A stretch of DNA of 64,000 bases from Bog-532 sp963833835 (GTDB lineage Bacteria; Actinomycetota; Actinomycetes; Streptosporangiales; Streptosporangiaceae), in the NCBI GenBank assembly GCA_963833835.1, contig CAWHZI010000006.1, forward strand, positions 280,815-344,814, given 5' to 3'. Position 1 is the stretch's first letter; the number at the start of each line of letters is the position of its first letter. Below, one piece after another: positions 25,604-34,364 of the stretch. The notes under the pieces are model-generated. The model was given only the letters and a program-made list of their open reading frames with translations. It was not told the origin of the DNA and ran no database searches. A program made the translations under genes and the position numbers.

Positions 25604-26445
25604 CCACCACCGAACTGGCTGCGACCTTCGTGGACGTGGCCGGCGTCCGCACGGCCGTCATCGACACCGGTGACCCGGTCGGGCCCGGGCCGGCCGCGCC
25701 GCCGGTGCTGCTGCTGCACGGGTCGGGCCCGGGCGTGACCGCGCTGGCCAACTGGCGGCCGGTCATCCCGGCGCTGAGCGCGGGTCGCCGCGTCATCGCC
25801 CCCGACCAGCTGGGTTTCGGCGGCACCGCCACCGGAGAGCCGCGCACCTACGGCCGGACGGTGTGGACGGACCACGCGCTGGCCCTGCTGGACACGCTCG
25901 GCCTGGACACGGTGGACATCATCGGCAACTCGATGGGCGGCGCCATCGCGCTGTCCATCGCCGCCGCCCGGCCGCAGGCGGTGCGCCGTATCGTGACCAT
26001 GGGCTCGATGGGGGTGGCCATGGCGCTGCCCTACGGGCTGAACGAGATCTGGGGCTACACCCCGGGCACCGAGCAGATGCGCCACGTGATCGGCCTGTTC
26101 GCGCACAACCGCGACCTGATCACCGACGAACTGGTCGGGATGCGCTACCAGGCCAGCCTGAACCCGCCGGTCCGCGACTCCTGGGCCGCGATGTTCCCCG
26201 AACCCCGCCAGCGCTGGGTCGACGACCTGGCTCTGTCCGGGGCCGAACTGGCCGCCATCACCCAGCCGGTCCTGCTCGTCCACGGCCGCGACGACCAGGT
26301 GGTCCCCTGGCGCCCGTCCTCGGCCCAGCTCGTCGACCTGCTGCCCGACGCCCGCCTGCACGTCCTGGCCAACTGCGGTCACTGGACCATGATCGAGAAG
26401 ACCGCCGACTTCCTCACCGCCGTCCAGCCCTTCCTGGCCCCCTAA
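25600..26445 (+). CDS. Meta-cleavage product hydrolase (alpha/beta hydrolase, BphD/MhpC-like)
   Basis: A 281-residue C-C bond hydrolase that splits the ring-fission product into 2-hydroxypenta-2,4-dienoate and an acid. HGSGPGVTA forms the oxyanion region, GNSMGGA carries the nucleophile Ser111, HGRDDQVVP the acid, and CGHWTMIE the catalytic His261. HGSGPGVTA and NSMGG are specific to meta-cleavage hydrolases. It is translationally coupled to the extradiol dioxygenase, which is exactly the expected pair. Confidence 0.92.
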   Translation: MTTTELAATFVDVAGVRTAVIDTGDPVGPGPAAPPVLLLHGSGPGVTALANWRPVIPALSAGRRVIAPDQLGFGGTATGEPRTYGRTVWTDHALALLDTLGLDTVDIIGNSMGGAIALSIAAARPQAVRRIVTMGSMGVAMALPYGLNEIWGYTPGTEQMRHVIGLFAHNRDLITDELVGMRYQASLNPPVRDSWAAMFPEPRQRWVDDLALSGAELAAITQPVLLVHGRDDQVVPWRPSSAQLVDLLPDARLHVLANCGHWTMIEKTADFLTAVQPFLAP

Positions 26446-26579
26446 CCTCGCCTCCGCCCAGCCACGCCCAGCCCTGACCCGCCACGCGCCGCCCGGACCC
26501 GGCCCGGGCGTCCGCCGCCCAAACCCCGGCCCGGTTGGCCGCCGGACCGACCTGACCCGCCGCATTTTTGGATTCTTTA

Positions 26580-27830
26580 TTAATGATGTTCCGACCGCGC
26601 TGAGCTGAGCGGCGCCGCACCGTCCCGACGCGGCGGCCGGAGCAGGACGACGGCCAAGGCGCCGCAGACGGCGGCCAGCGGGATGACCACCGGGAGCGGA
26701 ATGTACTGACCGGCGATGCCCCACAGGGCGAAGCCCGCTCCCTGGGTGAACATCAGGCCCGCCGAGGACAGCGCCAGGGCCCGGTTGCGTAGCGCCGGTG
26801 GGGCCGTAGCGACCAGCAGGCCGTCCATACCGGCCATCCAGGCCGAGCCCAGCCCGGACACCACCAGCAAGCCGAGGGCCAGACCCAGGCCGGGGCTGAC
26901 CGCGAAACCCGCCAACGGCACGAACGTCAGCAGGCCGGCCGGGACGATGACGCGGTACTGCAGCCGGGCCGGAAACACCCGTGCGGCCAGGATGTCGGCG
27001 ATCACGGTCCCAACCGGGATGCCGACCAGCAGGAAGCCCGCCGCCCGGGCCGGCTGGCCGATGTGCACGGCGTACGGCGCGGCCAGGGCCTCGGGCGCGA
27101 CCGCGCACGCCGGGATCAGCCAGCCGAACAGCAGCACCCGCCGGGTCAGACGGTGGGCCAGCGCGGCCCGGACCCCGGCCAGCGAATCGCGGGCCATCGA
27201 GCCGGCCTTGGCGGCGTGCGGTGGCCGCCGGGAGGTGCCCAGCCGGACCAGCAGCGCCGAGGCCGCGAACGACAGGGAGTCGACGGCCAGCGCGCCCCGC
27301 GGGGACGCGATGGCCAGCAGCAGGCCGCCGACGCCGTAACCGACGATCTGCGCCCCCTGGCTGACCATCCGCATCAGCGCCCGGCCGACCACGTAGGGGG
27401 AGCCCGCGGGCAGGATCTCCGGCAGCACGGCCGCCCGGACGCCCTGGTAGACCGGCGCGATCAGGCCGTTGGCGAACAGCAGCACCAGCAGCCCGGCTAC
27501 CGGCACCCCCGGCACGACCATGATCGCGACCACCGCCGCGCTGGCCAGGTCGCACGCCACCAACGCCCGGCGGGCGGGCAGCCGGTCCACGGCCGCGCTG
27601 AGCAGCGTGCCGCCGATCAGGTACGGCAGGAACGACAGCGCCATCACCGAGGCCGCCAGGGCCGGCGAACGGGTCTGCTCGTAGACCAGCACGGTCAGCG
27701 CCACCGCGGCGACGACGGTCCCGAGCATGGAGACGATGTTGGCGGCAAAGATCACGCTGAACTCGCGCAGGCCGAACACGTCCCGGTAGCTGGCCTGCTC
27801 GGCCCGATCGGCGGTGACGGCAGCGGACAT
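26580..27830 (-). CDS. MFS exporter (MFS_3-type)
   Basis: A 416-residue protein with twelve predicted helices, starting RDVFGLREFSVIFAANIVSMLGTVVAAVALTVLV. It resembles MFS_3 drug or siderophore exporters such as EntS. It is divergent from an ArsR-type regulator, with an inverted repeat in the 65-base gap, so expression is probably controlled by that regulator. The substrate is unknown. Confidence 0.87.
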   Translation of the reverse strand: MSAAVTADRAEQASYRDVFGLREFSVIFAANIVSMLGTVVAAVALTVLVYEQTRSPALAASVMALSFLPYLIGGTLLSAAVDRLPARRALVACDLASAAVVAIMVVPGVPVAGLLVLLFANGLIAPVYQGVRAAVLPEILPAGSPYVVGRALMRMVSQGAQIVGYGVGGLLLAIASPRGALAVDSLSFAASALLVRLGTSRRPPHAAKAGSMARDSLAGVRAALAHRLTRRVLLFGWLIPACAVAPEALAAPYAVHIGQPARAAGFLLVGIPVGTVIADILAARVFPARLQYRVIVPAGLLTFVPLAGFAVSPGLGLALGLLVVSGLGSAWMAGMDGLLVATAPPALRNRALALSSAGLMFTQGAGFALWGIAGQYIPLPVVIPLAAVCGALAVVLLRPPRRDGAAPLSSARSEHH

Positions 27831-27869
27831 GCCATCGAGGCTGGCACCGGGTTAGCATTGGAGCCAGAC

Positions 27870-27887
27870 ATTCGGTCACTGCCGAAT
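27870..27887. promoter_or_regulatory. Operator between MFS exporter and ArsR-type regulator
   Basis: ATTCGGTCACTGCCGAAT is a perfect inverted repeat (6-6-6) ending 8 bases before the GTG start of the regulator and 40 bases from the exporter start. The position suits autorepression and control of the exporter. Confidence 0.65.
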
Positions 27888-27895
27888 CTTGACGG

Positions 27896-28891
27896 GTGGC
27901 ACTCCTGAGTCTGGAACTGGTCTTTGGGCGCGACGACCCGGCGCGGGTCCGGTTCGCGGTCTCGCCGCTGTGGGAGACGATGTCGGCCCTGCGGGTGCTG
28001 CTCGAACCGCATCGCCACGGCTACCACCTGCCCTGGCTGGACACGGTGCGGCCCGGTCTGGATCGCCTGGAGTTGTGGCCGCTGCTGGCCCTGTCGCCCC
28101 GCAGCGGGTGGACGCCGGACTTCCTCAGCCCGGCCCCGGCCGGCCCGGCCACCGACATCGCCGACCAGCTCGCCCAGGTGCGGGCCACCCCGCCGGATCG
28201 GGTCGCGCGGGAAGTGAAACGCAGCCTGACCCAGCGAACCGGGGGACCGCCGCCGGCGCAAGCCTGGCGGCTGCTGGACGACGCGGTCGCGACCCGCGAT
28301 CTCGTGGCTGACCTGCTGGGACAGTGCTGGCACCTGCTGATCGCGCCGCACTGGCCCCGGCTGCGGGATCTGCTCCAGGCCGACCTGCGCTACCGGGCGG
28401 AGCTGCTGGGTGACTACGGCCTGGACCGTGTGCTGGCCGACCTGGATCCCCGCGCCCGCTGGACCGGCCGGGCCATCGTCGTTGACTCGGCCAGCACGGA
28501 ACGGCGCCTGCTGGCCGGGGCCGGCCTGATCATCATGCCCAGCGTCTTCGTCTGGCCGGACGTGACCGCGATGATCGACCCACCGGCCCAGCCCGCCCTG
28601 ATCTACCCGGCCCGCGGCATCGCCGAACTGTGGCAGCCGGCCCGCACCGCCCACTCCAACGCCCTGGCTGCCCTCCTCGGCCGGACCCGCGCCGCCCTGC
28701 TCGAATCCCTGGCCGAACCGGCGTCCACCCACACCCTGGCCCTGCGGCACGATCTCGCTCCCAGCACCGTGTCCCAACACCTGGTGGCCCTGCACCAAGC
28801 CCGCCTGGTAACCCGCCGGCGTCACCGCCACACCGTCATCTACCAGCAGGCTCCCCTGGGTGCCGAGCTCGCCCACGGCACCGGGCCCTAG
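27896..28891 (+). CDS. ArsR-family regulator with large N-terminal domain (DUF5937-like)
   Basis: A 331-residue protein from GTG 27896. The first 240 residues are an actinobacterial domain beginning LELVFGRDDPARVRFAVSPLWE. The C-terminus holds an ArsR winged helix (TRAALLESLAEPASTHTLA, followed by a recognition helix around LAPSTVSQHLVALH). These regulators respond to unknown small molecules. It is divergent from the MFS exporter and likely controls it. Confidence 0.85.
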   Translation: MALLSLELVFGRDDPARVRFAVSPLWETMSALRVLLEPHRHGYHLPWLDTVRPGLDRLELWPLLALSPRSGWTPDFLSPAPAGPATDIADQLAQVRATPPDRVAREVKRSLTQRTGGPPPAQAWRLLDDAVATRDLVADLLGQCWHLLIAPHWPRLRDLLQADLRYRAELLGDYGLDRVLADLDPRARWTGRAIVVDSASTERRLLAGAGLIIMPSVFVWPDVTAMIDPPAQPALIYPARGIAELWQPARTAHSNALAALLGRTRAALLESLAEPASTHTLALRHDLAPSTVSQHLVALHQARLVTRRRHRHTVIYQQAPLGAELAHGTGP

Positions 28892-28911
28892 CCCGGCGCG
28901 GGCGCTCGGCC

Positions 28912-30554
28912 TTACGCGCCGGGCATCGCCTGGACGCCCGCCAGGTCCTCGCGGGTGACCCTGATCATGGCGATCGTCACGACCAGGGCCAGGAACGCGA
29001 TGAGCGCGGACACCTCGAAGCCGCGGGAGAAGCCCACCGACAGGGCGTGATCGTAGATCGCCGTCTTGGCCGGAGCCAGCTGGGCCGAGGTCGGGTGCAG
29101 CGGGTGGCCGGCCTGGGCCGCGGCGGCGGCGGCCGCCTTGGCGTGTGCCGCCGAGTTGCGGGCCGTGTTGGCCACGACCGTCCAGGCCACGGTGCCCAGC
29201 ACGGCCAGGCCGATGGATCCGCCGACCTGCTGGCCGGTGTTGAGCAGGCTGGAGGCCAGGCCCGAGTCCCGGTCCTCGACCTTGGACAGGGCGATCAGGG
29301 TGAGCGGCATGAACAGCATGCCCAGGCCGGCCGCGGTCACGATGAGCGGGCCGAGCAGGCCGCCGGCGTAGGTGCTGTGCTCGTTGATCCGCGACAGCCA
29401 GAACATGCCGCCGGTGCCGATCGCCGACCCGGCCAGCAGCAGCGGCCGGGCCCCGATCCGCGGCACGAGCTGGGCGCTGACCCCGGCCATGACCATGATG
29501 GTGGCCACCATCGGCAGGTAGGCCACGCCGGTCTTCAGCGCGCTGTAGTGCCAGACGGTCTGCACGAAGATGGTCAGGAAGAAGAACATCCCGAACATCG
29601 CGGTCCCGACGCAGAGCATGATCAGGTACGCCCCGGACCGGTTGCGGTTCCGGAAGATCCGCAGCGGCATGAGCGCGACCTTGCTGCGCATCTCGATGAG
29701 GACGAACGCGGTCAGCAGGACGACCGACGCCACCAGGGAGACGATGACCTTGGTGTCACCCCAGTGGGAGACGCCGTTGGCGCTCGTCGCGGCGCTCGAC
29801 AACCCGTAGACCAGGGCGGCCAGGCCGAGGGTGCTGGTGATCGCGCCGGGGATGTCGAAGCCGCGGCGGGTCGCGCTCCGGCTCGGCGCGGTGCTCTCTT
29901 CGCGCGGTTCGGCCGCGATCGCCCGCGGCGCGAGCAGGGCCACCACGACGCCGATCGGCACGTTGACGAACAGCACCCAGCGCCAGGACAGGTAGGTGGT
30001 GAGCAGGCCGCCGGCCATCAGGCCGACGGCGGCGCCGCCGATGCTCATGGCCGCGTACACGCCCATGGCCCGGTTGCGCGGCGGTCCCTCCGGGAAGGTG
30101 GTGGTGACCAGGGCCAGGGCGGTCGGGGCGATGATCGCCCCGCCGACGCCCTGCACGGCGCGGGCCGCGAGCAGCCACGCCTCCGAGGTGGCGAACCCGC
30201 CGAGCAGCGAGGCGACCGAGAACAGGACGATGCCGGCGATGAAGACCCGCCGCCGGCCGAGGATGTCCCCGGCGCGGCCGCCGAGCAGCAGCAGGCCGCC
30301 GAAGGTCAGCGCGTAGGCGTTGACGACCCACTCCAGGCCGGCCCCGAGAAGTGCAAGCGCCGCCTGGATGTCGGGCAGCGCGACGTTGACGATGGTGGCG
30401 TCGAGCACCACCATGAGCTGCGCCGTGGCGATGACCAGCAGGGCCAGCCCCAGGTGGCGCCGCCCGGCCCGGCGTCCCCGCCAGACCGGGCGTCAATGAC
30501 GGCGGTGCCCCCAGGCGCCGCCGTGCCCCCATCCGGGGGTGTCCTCTCAGCCAT
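28912..30554 (-). pseudogene. DHA2-family (EmrB/QacA) MFS exporter, frameshifted near its N-terminus
   Basis: The main frame, 28912-30414, encodes 500 residues from MVVLDATIVNVALPDIQ on, with 14-helix DHA2 features (GRRRVFIAGIVLFSVASLLGG, ARAVQGVGGAIIAPTALAL). It lacks the first helix. That helix (WRGRRAGRRHLGLALLVIATAQL) is encoded just upstream in the same frame but has no start before an in-frame TGA. The proper start with a GAAGGAG ribosome site, ATG 30554 (MAERTPPDGGTAAPGG), is in another frame. One indel near 30480-30500 would join them. The protein would export drugs or metabolites by proton antiport. Real mutation or sequencing error. Confidence 0.72.
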
Positions 30555-30794
30555 TCGGGATGCTCCTTCGTTAGCGAGTTGCCGTGTCCGCCCAGTCCCG
30601 CGACGTACCGCCGCCTGTGCCCGTGCGCTGATAAGACCAGCCTGCCGGGCCCCGCTGACACGGCTCCGTCAGCACGCTGACACCCCGGTGACAGCGGCCG
30701 CGCCGCCCGCGCCCCACCCGCCCAGGCCCACCCGGCCAGGCCACCCGGGTGTGGACGACTTGTGCCGTGGAGTGCCTGCGGCTTAGGTTCGTTA

Positions 30795-30830
30795 TGTATC
30801 GGTTCGATACATCGAGCTGATACATCGAGC
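30795..30830. promoter_or_regulatory. Inverted repeat and tandem repeats upstream of methyltransferase
   Basis: TGTATCG-GTT-CGATACA (30795-30811) is a perfect 7-3-7 palindrome of TetR-operator type. It overlaps a tandem repeat, GATACATCGAGC at 30806-30817 and 30819-30830, with a third partial copy. It lies between the exporter (minus) and the methyltransferase (plus). No TetR gene is adjacent. Confidence 0.6.
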
Positions 30831-30853
30831 CGATAGAGCAGGGAGGCAGCGAC

Positions 30854-31600
30854 ATGACCAGCGGGCCGTTGTACGACACCATCGGGGCCACCTACACCGC
30901 GACGCGGCGGACCGAGCCGCGGATCGCCGCGCAGATCTGGGCTGCGCTCGGCGATGCGCGTACGGTCCTGAACGTCGGGGCGGGCACCGGCTCCTATGAG
31001 CCCCCCGGCCGTGACGTCACCGCGGTGGAGCCGTCGGCGCTCATGCGCGCGCAGCGTCCCGCCGGCGCGGCGCCGTGCGTGGCGGCCTTTGCGGCGAGCC
31101 TCCCGTTCGAGGACCAGTCCTTCGACGCCGCGATGGCGGTGGCCACCATCCACCACTGGCCGGACCCCATCGCGGGCCTGCGCGAAATGCGGCGCGTGGC
31201 CCGCCGGGTGGTGGTGTTCACGCTCGATACCAGTGACGCCGGATGGCGCCGCCGGTTCTGGCTGACGCATGACTATCTGCCCGAGTTCGCCGACCTGTTC
31301 GCCGGCCGTCCTTCGGCGACCGAGATGGCCCGCGCGCTCGGAGCCCGTCTGGAGCCAGTGCTCATCCCCTGGGACTGCGCGGACGGCTTCTTCGAGGCCT
31401 ACTGGCGTCGGCCCGAGGTGTACCTGGACGAGAATGTCCGCCGCGGCGTATCGGTGTGGGCCCGGGTCGGGCCGGAGGCCGAGCAGCGGGCCGTGCGCAG
31501 CCTCCGGGCTGACCTGGCCTCCGGCCGGTGGACCGAACGCCACCGTGACCTCCTCGCGCTTGAGGCCGCAGAGCTTGGCCTGCGCCTGCTCATCGCCTAA
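30854..31600 (+). CDS. Class I SAM-dependent methyltransferase
   Basis: A 248-residue protein with VLNVGAGTGSYEP (SAM motif I), VTAVEPSALM and LPFEDQSFDAAMAVATIHHWPDP, as in UbiE/Methyltransf_11 proteins. GCAGGGAGG precedes the ATG. It is divergent from the DHA2 exporter and shares the regulatory gap with it, so it may modify a compound that the pump handles. The substrate is unknown. Confidence 0.87.
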   Translation: MTSGPLYDTIGATYTATRRTEPRIAAQIWAALGDARTVLNVGAGTGSYEPPGRDVTAVEPSALMRAQRPAGAAPCVAAFAASLPFEDQSFDAAMAVATIHHWPDPIAGLREMRRVARRVVVFTLDTSDAGWRRRFWLTHDYLPEFADLFAGRPSATEMARALGARLEPVLIPWDCADGFFEAYWRRPEVYLDENVRRGVSVWARVGPEAEQRAVRSLRADLASGRWTERHRDLLALEAAELGLRLLIA

Positions 31601-31695
31601 CCCCGCACCGCTGGCCAACGACCCGGCCGGTCGCACGCGCATGATCGTCACACCGGCCACCTCGGCGGAAGGATGATTCCGATGGGCCACCGGCT

Positions 31696-31929
31696 GTGTC
31701 TTACCCGCGCTATCTGATCACGCTGATCGGCCCCAATTCGGGTGCGGGCGACGGAGAGCCAGGCGCGGCCGTACGCGACACCACGACCGGCCGGGTCATC
31801 GACCGGGTCCCGGGCCGGATGGACGTATATTCCGCCGTCACCGGCACCGGGAACAACCGGCTGTTTTACCTGGCCGCGGGATCCAGCCGGGCCGAAACCG
31901 CGCATCAAGAATCGTCAACTACAGGTTGA
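31696..31929 (+). pseudogene. N-terminal fragment of an actinobacterial WD40/beta-propeller-like protein
   Basis: From GTG 31696, 77 residues: YPRYLITLIGPN, AAVRDTTTGRVIDRVPG, YSAVTGTGNNRLFYLAA. This matches the opening repeat of long actinobacterial proteins with a VRDAATGxVTGxV...TGDNRTFVLAA pattern, which normally continue for several hundred residues with a membrane anchor. Here it stops after the first repeat, right before the operator of the next gene. I read it as a truncated remnant, though a short expressed peptide is possible. Confidence 0.5.
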
Positions 31930-31962
31930 CGATCTGGCCATCGTCAATCTACGGTTGACGCA
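31911..31962. promoter_or_regulatory. Double operator before the HTH-Clp_N regulator
   Basis: ATCGTCAAC-TACAG-GTTGACGAT (31911-31933) is a perfect 9-5-9 inverted repeat. A second, imperfect copy, ATCGTCAAT-CTACG-GTTGACGCA, occupies 31940-31962 and touches the start codon. Tandem sites this close to the start imply autorepression. The encoded HTH protein is the obvious binder. Confidence 0.7.
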
Positions 31963-32663
31963 TGAGCCCACTCGACATCAGCCTCGCTGACCTGATCGCC
32001 CATCTGGACGAGGAACTCCCCGACGCCAACGCCTTGACTCGCATCAGCGAGGCACAGCTACGTGCCCAGACCCTGTCCGACCTCGGTGACCAGCTCGTCG
32101 GCCACTACGTCGGCCAGGCCAGGCAGGCCAGCGCGTCGTGGAGCGAGATCGGTGACGCCATCGGGGTGTCCAAACAGGCCGCCCAGCAACGCCACACGCC
32201 CGCCGCGTTCGAGCGGTTCACCGACTTGAACCGGCACAGCATCGTGCTGGCGCAGGAGGCCGCCCGGACGCACAAGCACGACTTCATCGGCACCGAACAC
32301 ATCCTGCTCGGCCTGCTCGGCGAACCGCGGGGCCTGGCCTATGAGGTGCTGCTCGCGAAAACCGGGTCGGAGCAACGCGTCCGCGACGCGATCGAGGAAG
32401 CGCTGCCGCCGGCCGGGAAGAAGGCACCGCGGGGCCACATCGCGTTCCGGCCGGAGAGCAAGGAGGTCATCGAGCAGGCCCGGCGCGCGTCGGGCGAGCT
32501 CGGCCACGACTGGGTCGGCACGGAACACACGCTGCTGGGCCTGATCCGCGCGGAGGAGAGTCCGGCCGCGCAGATCCTGCGCAACCTTGGCTTCACGTCC
32601 GGTGAGCTGCATCAGACGGTCAAGACCGAGATCACCAACCGGTCCGCCGGGAGCGCAAAGTAG
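31962..32663 (+). CDS. HTH regulator with Clp N-terminal repeat domain
   Basis: A 233-residue protein. Residues about 1-85 form a DNA-binding part with an evident helix-turn-helix, SWSEIGDAIGVSKQAAQQR. Residues about 88-230 are two Clp_N repeats (HDFIGTEHILLGLL and HDWVGTEHTLLGLIRAEE), the adaptor/substrate-binding fold of ClpA/ClpC, but with no AAA+ ATPase domain. Such fusions are found in actinobacteria, probably as regulators that sense proteolytic or stress state. The ATG touches the second operator, so the transcript is probably nearly leaderless. Confidence 0.85.
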   Translation: MSPLDISLADLIAHLDEELPDANALTRISEAQLRAQTLSDLGDQLVGHYVGQARQASASWSEIGDAIGVSKQAAQQRHTPAAFERFTDLNRHSIVLAQEAARTHKHDFIGTEHILLGLLGEPRGLAYEVLLAKTGSEQRVRDAIEEALPPAGKKAPRGHIAFRPESKEVIEQARRASGELGHDWVGTEHTLLGLIRAEESPAAQILRNLGFTSGELHQTVKTEITNRSAGSAK

Positions 32664-33041
32664 ACGGGATCAGGTCAGCCACCGGCCGAGCCCGGCTCGG
32701 CCTCGCCCCACCCAGCCCTCACGTCACACCCGCCCCGTGAGCCTTCGCACTGCCCGGGGCCGCCTGCGGGCTGGCGCGGGTGCCTACCCTGCCGATGGCG
32801 CCATCGACCTTGCCATCGCCGGCCCAATGGCGCCATCGACAGGCTCGGACTGACGCCGCGAAGCGAGGCCAGGAGGCGCTTACGGCACCTTCGCCCCGCC
32901 GGCATCCGCCCCGCCGGCACGCCTATGGCACGCCCCACTGGCATCACGAGTCACAACCACCCCGAGGAACGCAGGGGACACGGCGCCGCCGGCACCATAC
33001 GTCACAACCATCCCGAGGCAGGCCGGGACGCTAGGCCGCGG
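32664..33041. other. Intergenic region with short repeats between convergent genes
   Basis: No gene is supported. It holds two copies of a palindromic box, GATGGCGCCATC (32794-32805, with a related ATGGCGCCAT at 32827-32836). It also holds an 18-base near-identical direct repeat, GTCACAACCAYCCCGAGG, at 32950-32967 and 33001-33018 (period 51). The convergent orientation suggests termination functions. Confidence 0.5.
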
Positions 33042-33824
33042 CTAGCTGGCGCTGGTGAGGGGGACGGCGGGGGCGCGGCCGTCTTCGATCAGGGCGACGG
33101 CGTGGGGGACGGCCATGGGGATGTAGGCCGGGGAGCAGTCACTGAGCACGCGCAGGGCGGTGCGGGACAGGTGGTGGGCCATGCCGACCAGGGCGCCCGG
33201 CTCGTCGCCGGCGATCAGGGCTTCCAGGATGTGGGCGTGCTCGACGTCGCCGGCGGTCTGCCAGCTGTGTGGGTCGGAGACCTGGTAGATGCGGATGTAG
33301 CGGATGGTGCGGTCGGACATGGTCTGGAGCTGGCGCCGCATCGAATCACCCGCGCCCGCGGTGAACAGGCGGTGGAAGTCGCCGTGGGTGCGGAACCACG
33401 TCTCGAAGTCTTCGTTCTTGGCCGCGCGCCGCATCGCGATCAGCAGCCGCTTGGCCTCCTTGCGGGAGGCGGCCCCGAACGTGCTCATCGTCATCGACAG
33501 GGCCAGCGTCTCCAGCAGGATCCGGCTGGCGTAGACGTCGTCCAGCTCCTGCGGGTCGAGGCCCGCGACCCGGGTGCGCTGGTTGGGCTCGATCTCGACC
33601 AGGCCCTCTTCCTGCAGCATGCGCAGCACCTCGCGCAGCGGCGTCCGGCTGACACCCAGCTGCCGGGCCAGGCTCACCTGCGACAGCTTGGTCCCGGGGG
33701 TCAGCGTGCCGTCGAGGATGCACTCGCGCAGGTAAGCGTGCACGTGCGGGATGGCCTGCCGGGCTTCCGGCAGCTCGACCTTGCGGATGTCTGGGAGCTC
33801 AACGACGCGGGCCATGACATCCAT
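33042..33824 (-). CDS. GntR-family transcriptional regulator (FadR/FCD type)
   Basis: About 260 residues from ATG 33824. The N-terminal winged helix contains LSQVSLARQLGVSRTPLREVLRMLQEEGLVE, with the GntR signature. The FCD ligand domain shows the metal-binding histidine pattern (HGDFHRLF, VEHAHILEAL, MAHHL). FCD regulators bind small organic acids. It is divergent from the YCII-oxidoreductase operon, and two operator copies lie in the gap. Identical operators stand before two other meta-cleavage units, so this is probably the pathway regulator, usually a repressor released by an intermediate. Confidence 0.9.
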   Translation of the reverse strand: MDVMARVVELPDIRKVELPEARQAIPHVHAYLRECILDGTLTPGTKLSQVSLARQLGVSRTPLREVLRMLQEEGLVEIEPNQRTRVAGLDPQELDDVYASRILLETLALSMTMSTFGAASRKEAKRLLIAMRRAAKNEDFETWFRTHGDFHRLFTAGAGDSMRRQLQTMSDRTIRYIRIYQVSDPHSWQTAGDVEHAHILEALIAGDEPGALVGMAHHLSRTALRVLSDCSPAYIPMAVPHAVALIEDGRAPAVPLTSAS

Positions 33825-33841
33825 TGTTCCTGAAAGCCGAA

Positions 33842-33901
33842 GATCTGCATACAGTTTCCTCTCCGCAGGGGTTGACGCTGGCTCGAAACTGCATACAGTT
33901 T
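33842..33901 (+). promoter_or_regulatory. Operator site 2 (two copies) and promoter of the YCII-HIBADH-FAH-BBE operon
   Basis: AAACTGCATACAGTTT at 33886-33901 is a full site. GATCTGCATACAGTTT at 33842-33857 keeps the right half and centre. TTGACG (33872-33877), 16 bases, TACAGT (33894-33899) form a promoter whose -10 box is inside the full site. It predicts a start at about 33906-33907, on the ATG, so the message would be leaderless. A repressor at the site would block the polymerase directly. Confidence 0.75.
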
Positions 33902-33906
33902 TAGGC

Positions 33907-34296
33907 ATGACGAACGGCCAGGAATCAGCCGCCGGGGTCGATCTGGCCCGGCTGCTGGGGCGTGACTACTGGCTGGTCCGATCCATCCCGCGGCCCGGCA
34001 CCGACCAGGCGGCGATCGAAGCCTGTGTCCAAGAACACGTCGCCTGGCTGCTCGACCTGGAACGACGCGACGTGCTGCTGGCCTCCGGGCCGCTGCTGTC
34101 GGGACCGGGTACCGGGCCCGGCTCGGGCGTGACGATCCTGCGGGCGCCCGACGAGGAGACGGCCAGGAAGATCGCCGACGGCGACCCGTTCGTGCGGCGC
34201 GGGCTGCGGACGTTCGAGCTGTACCGGTGGCGGCTCAACGAGGGCAGCGTCGGCGTCCGGGTCAGCCTGGGCACCGGCACCTACGACTGGCACTAG
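33907..34296 (+). CDS. YCII-family protein
   Basis: A 129-residue ferredoxin-like alpha/beta protein. Family traits are YWLVRSIPRP, a long EHVAWLLDLERRDVLLASGPLL helix-turn, and APDEETARKIADGDPFVRRGLRTFELYRW near the end. YCII-like proteins act as small enzymes (for example muconolactone isomerase-like or dehydrochlorinase-like) or binding proteins. The ATG follows the operator directly without a ribosome site. As first gene of the operon it may handle a lactone or dienoate intermediate, but this is inference. Confidence 0.8.
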   Translation: MTNGQESAAGVDLARLLGRDYWLVRSIPRPGTDQAAIEACVQEHVAWLLDLERRDVLLASGPLLSGPGTGPGSGVTILRAPDEETARKIADGDPFVRRGLRTFELYRWRLNEGSVGVRVSLGTGTYDWH

Positions 34297-34364
34297 CCAG
34301 CACAAGACCAAAGAGCAAGAGAGCAAGAGAGCAAGCCAGGAAGACCGGCTGCAAGGAGGCAGCG

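Noticed and set aside
25555..27879. 774-residue minus-strand open frame across the hydrolase and MFS genes
   Set aside because: It lies in a shadow frame of two genes with clear family motifs in opposite orientations.
32940..33020. CRISPR-like direct repeats
   Set aside because: Only two 18-base copies spaced 51 bases apart, no array and no cas genes.
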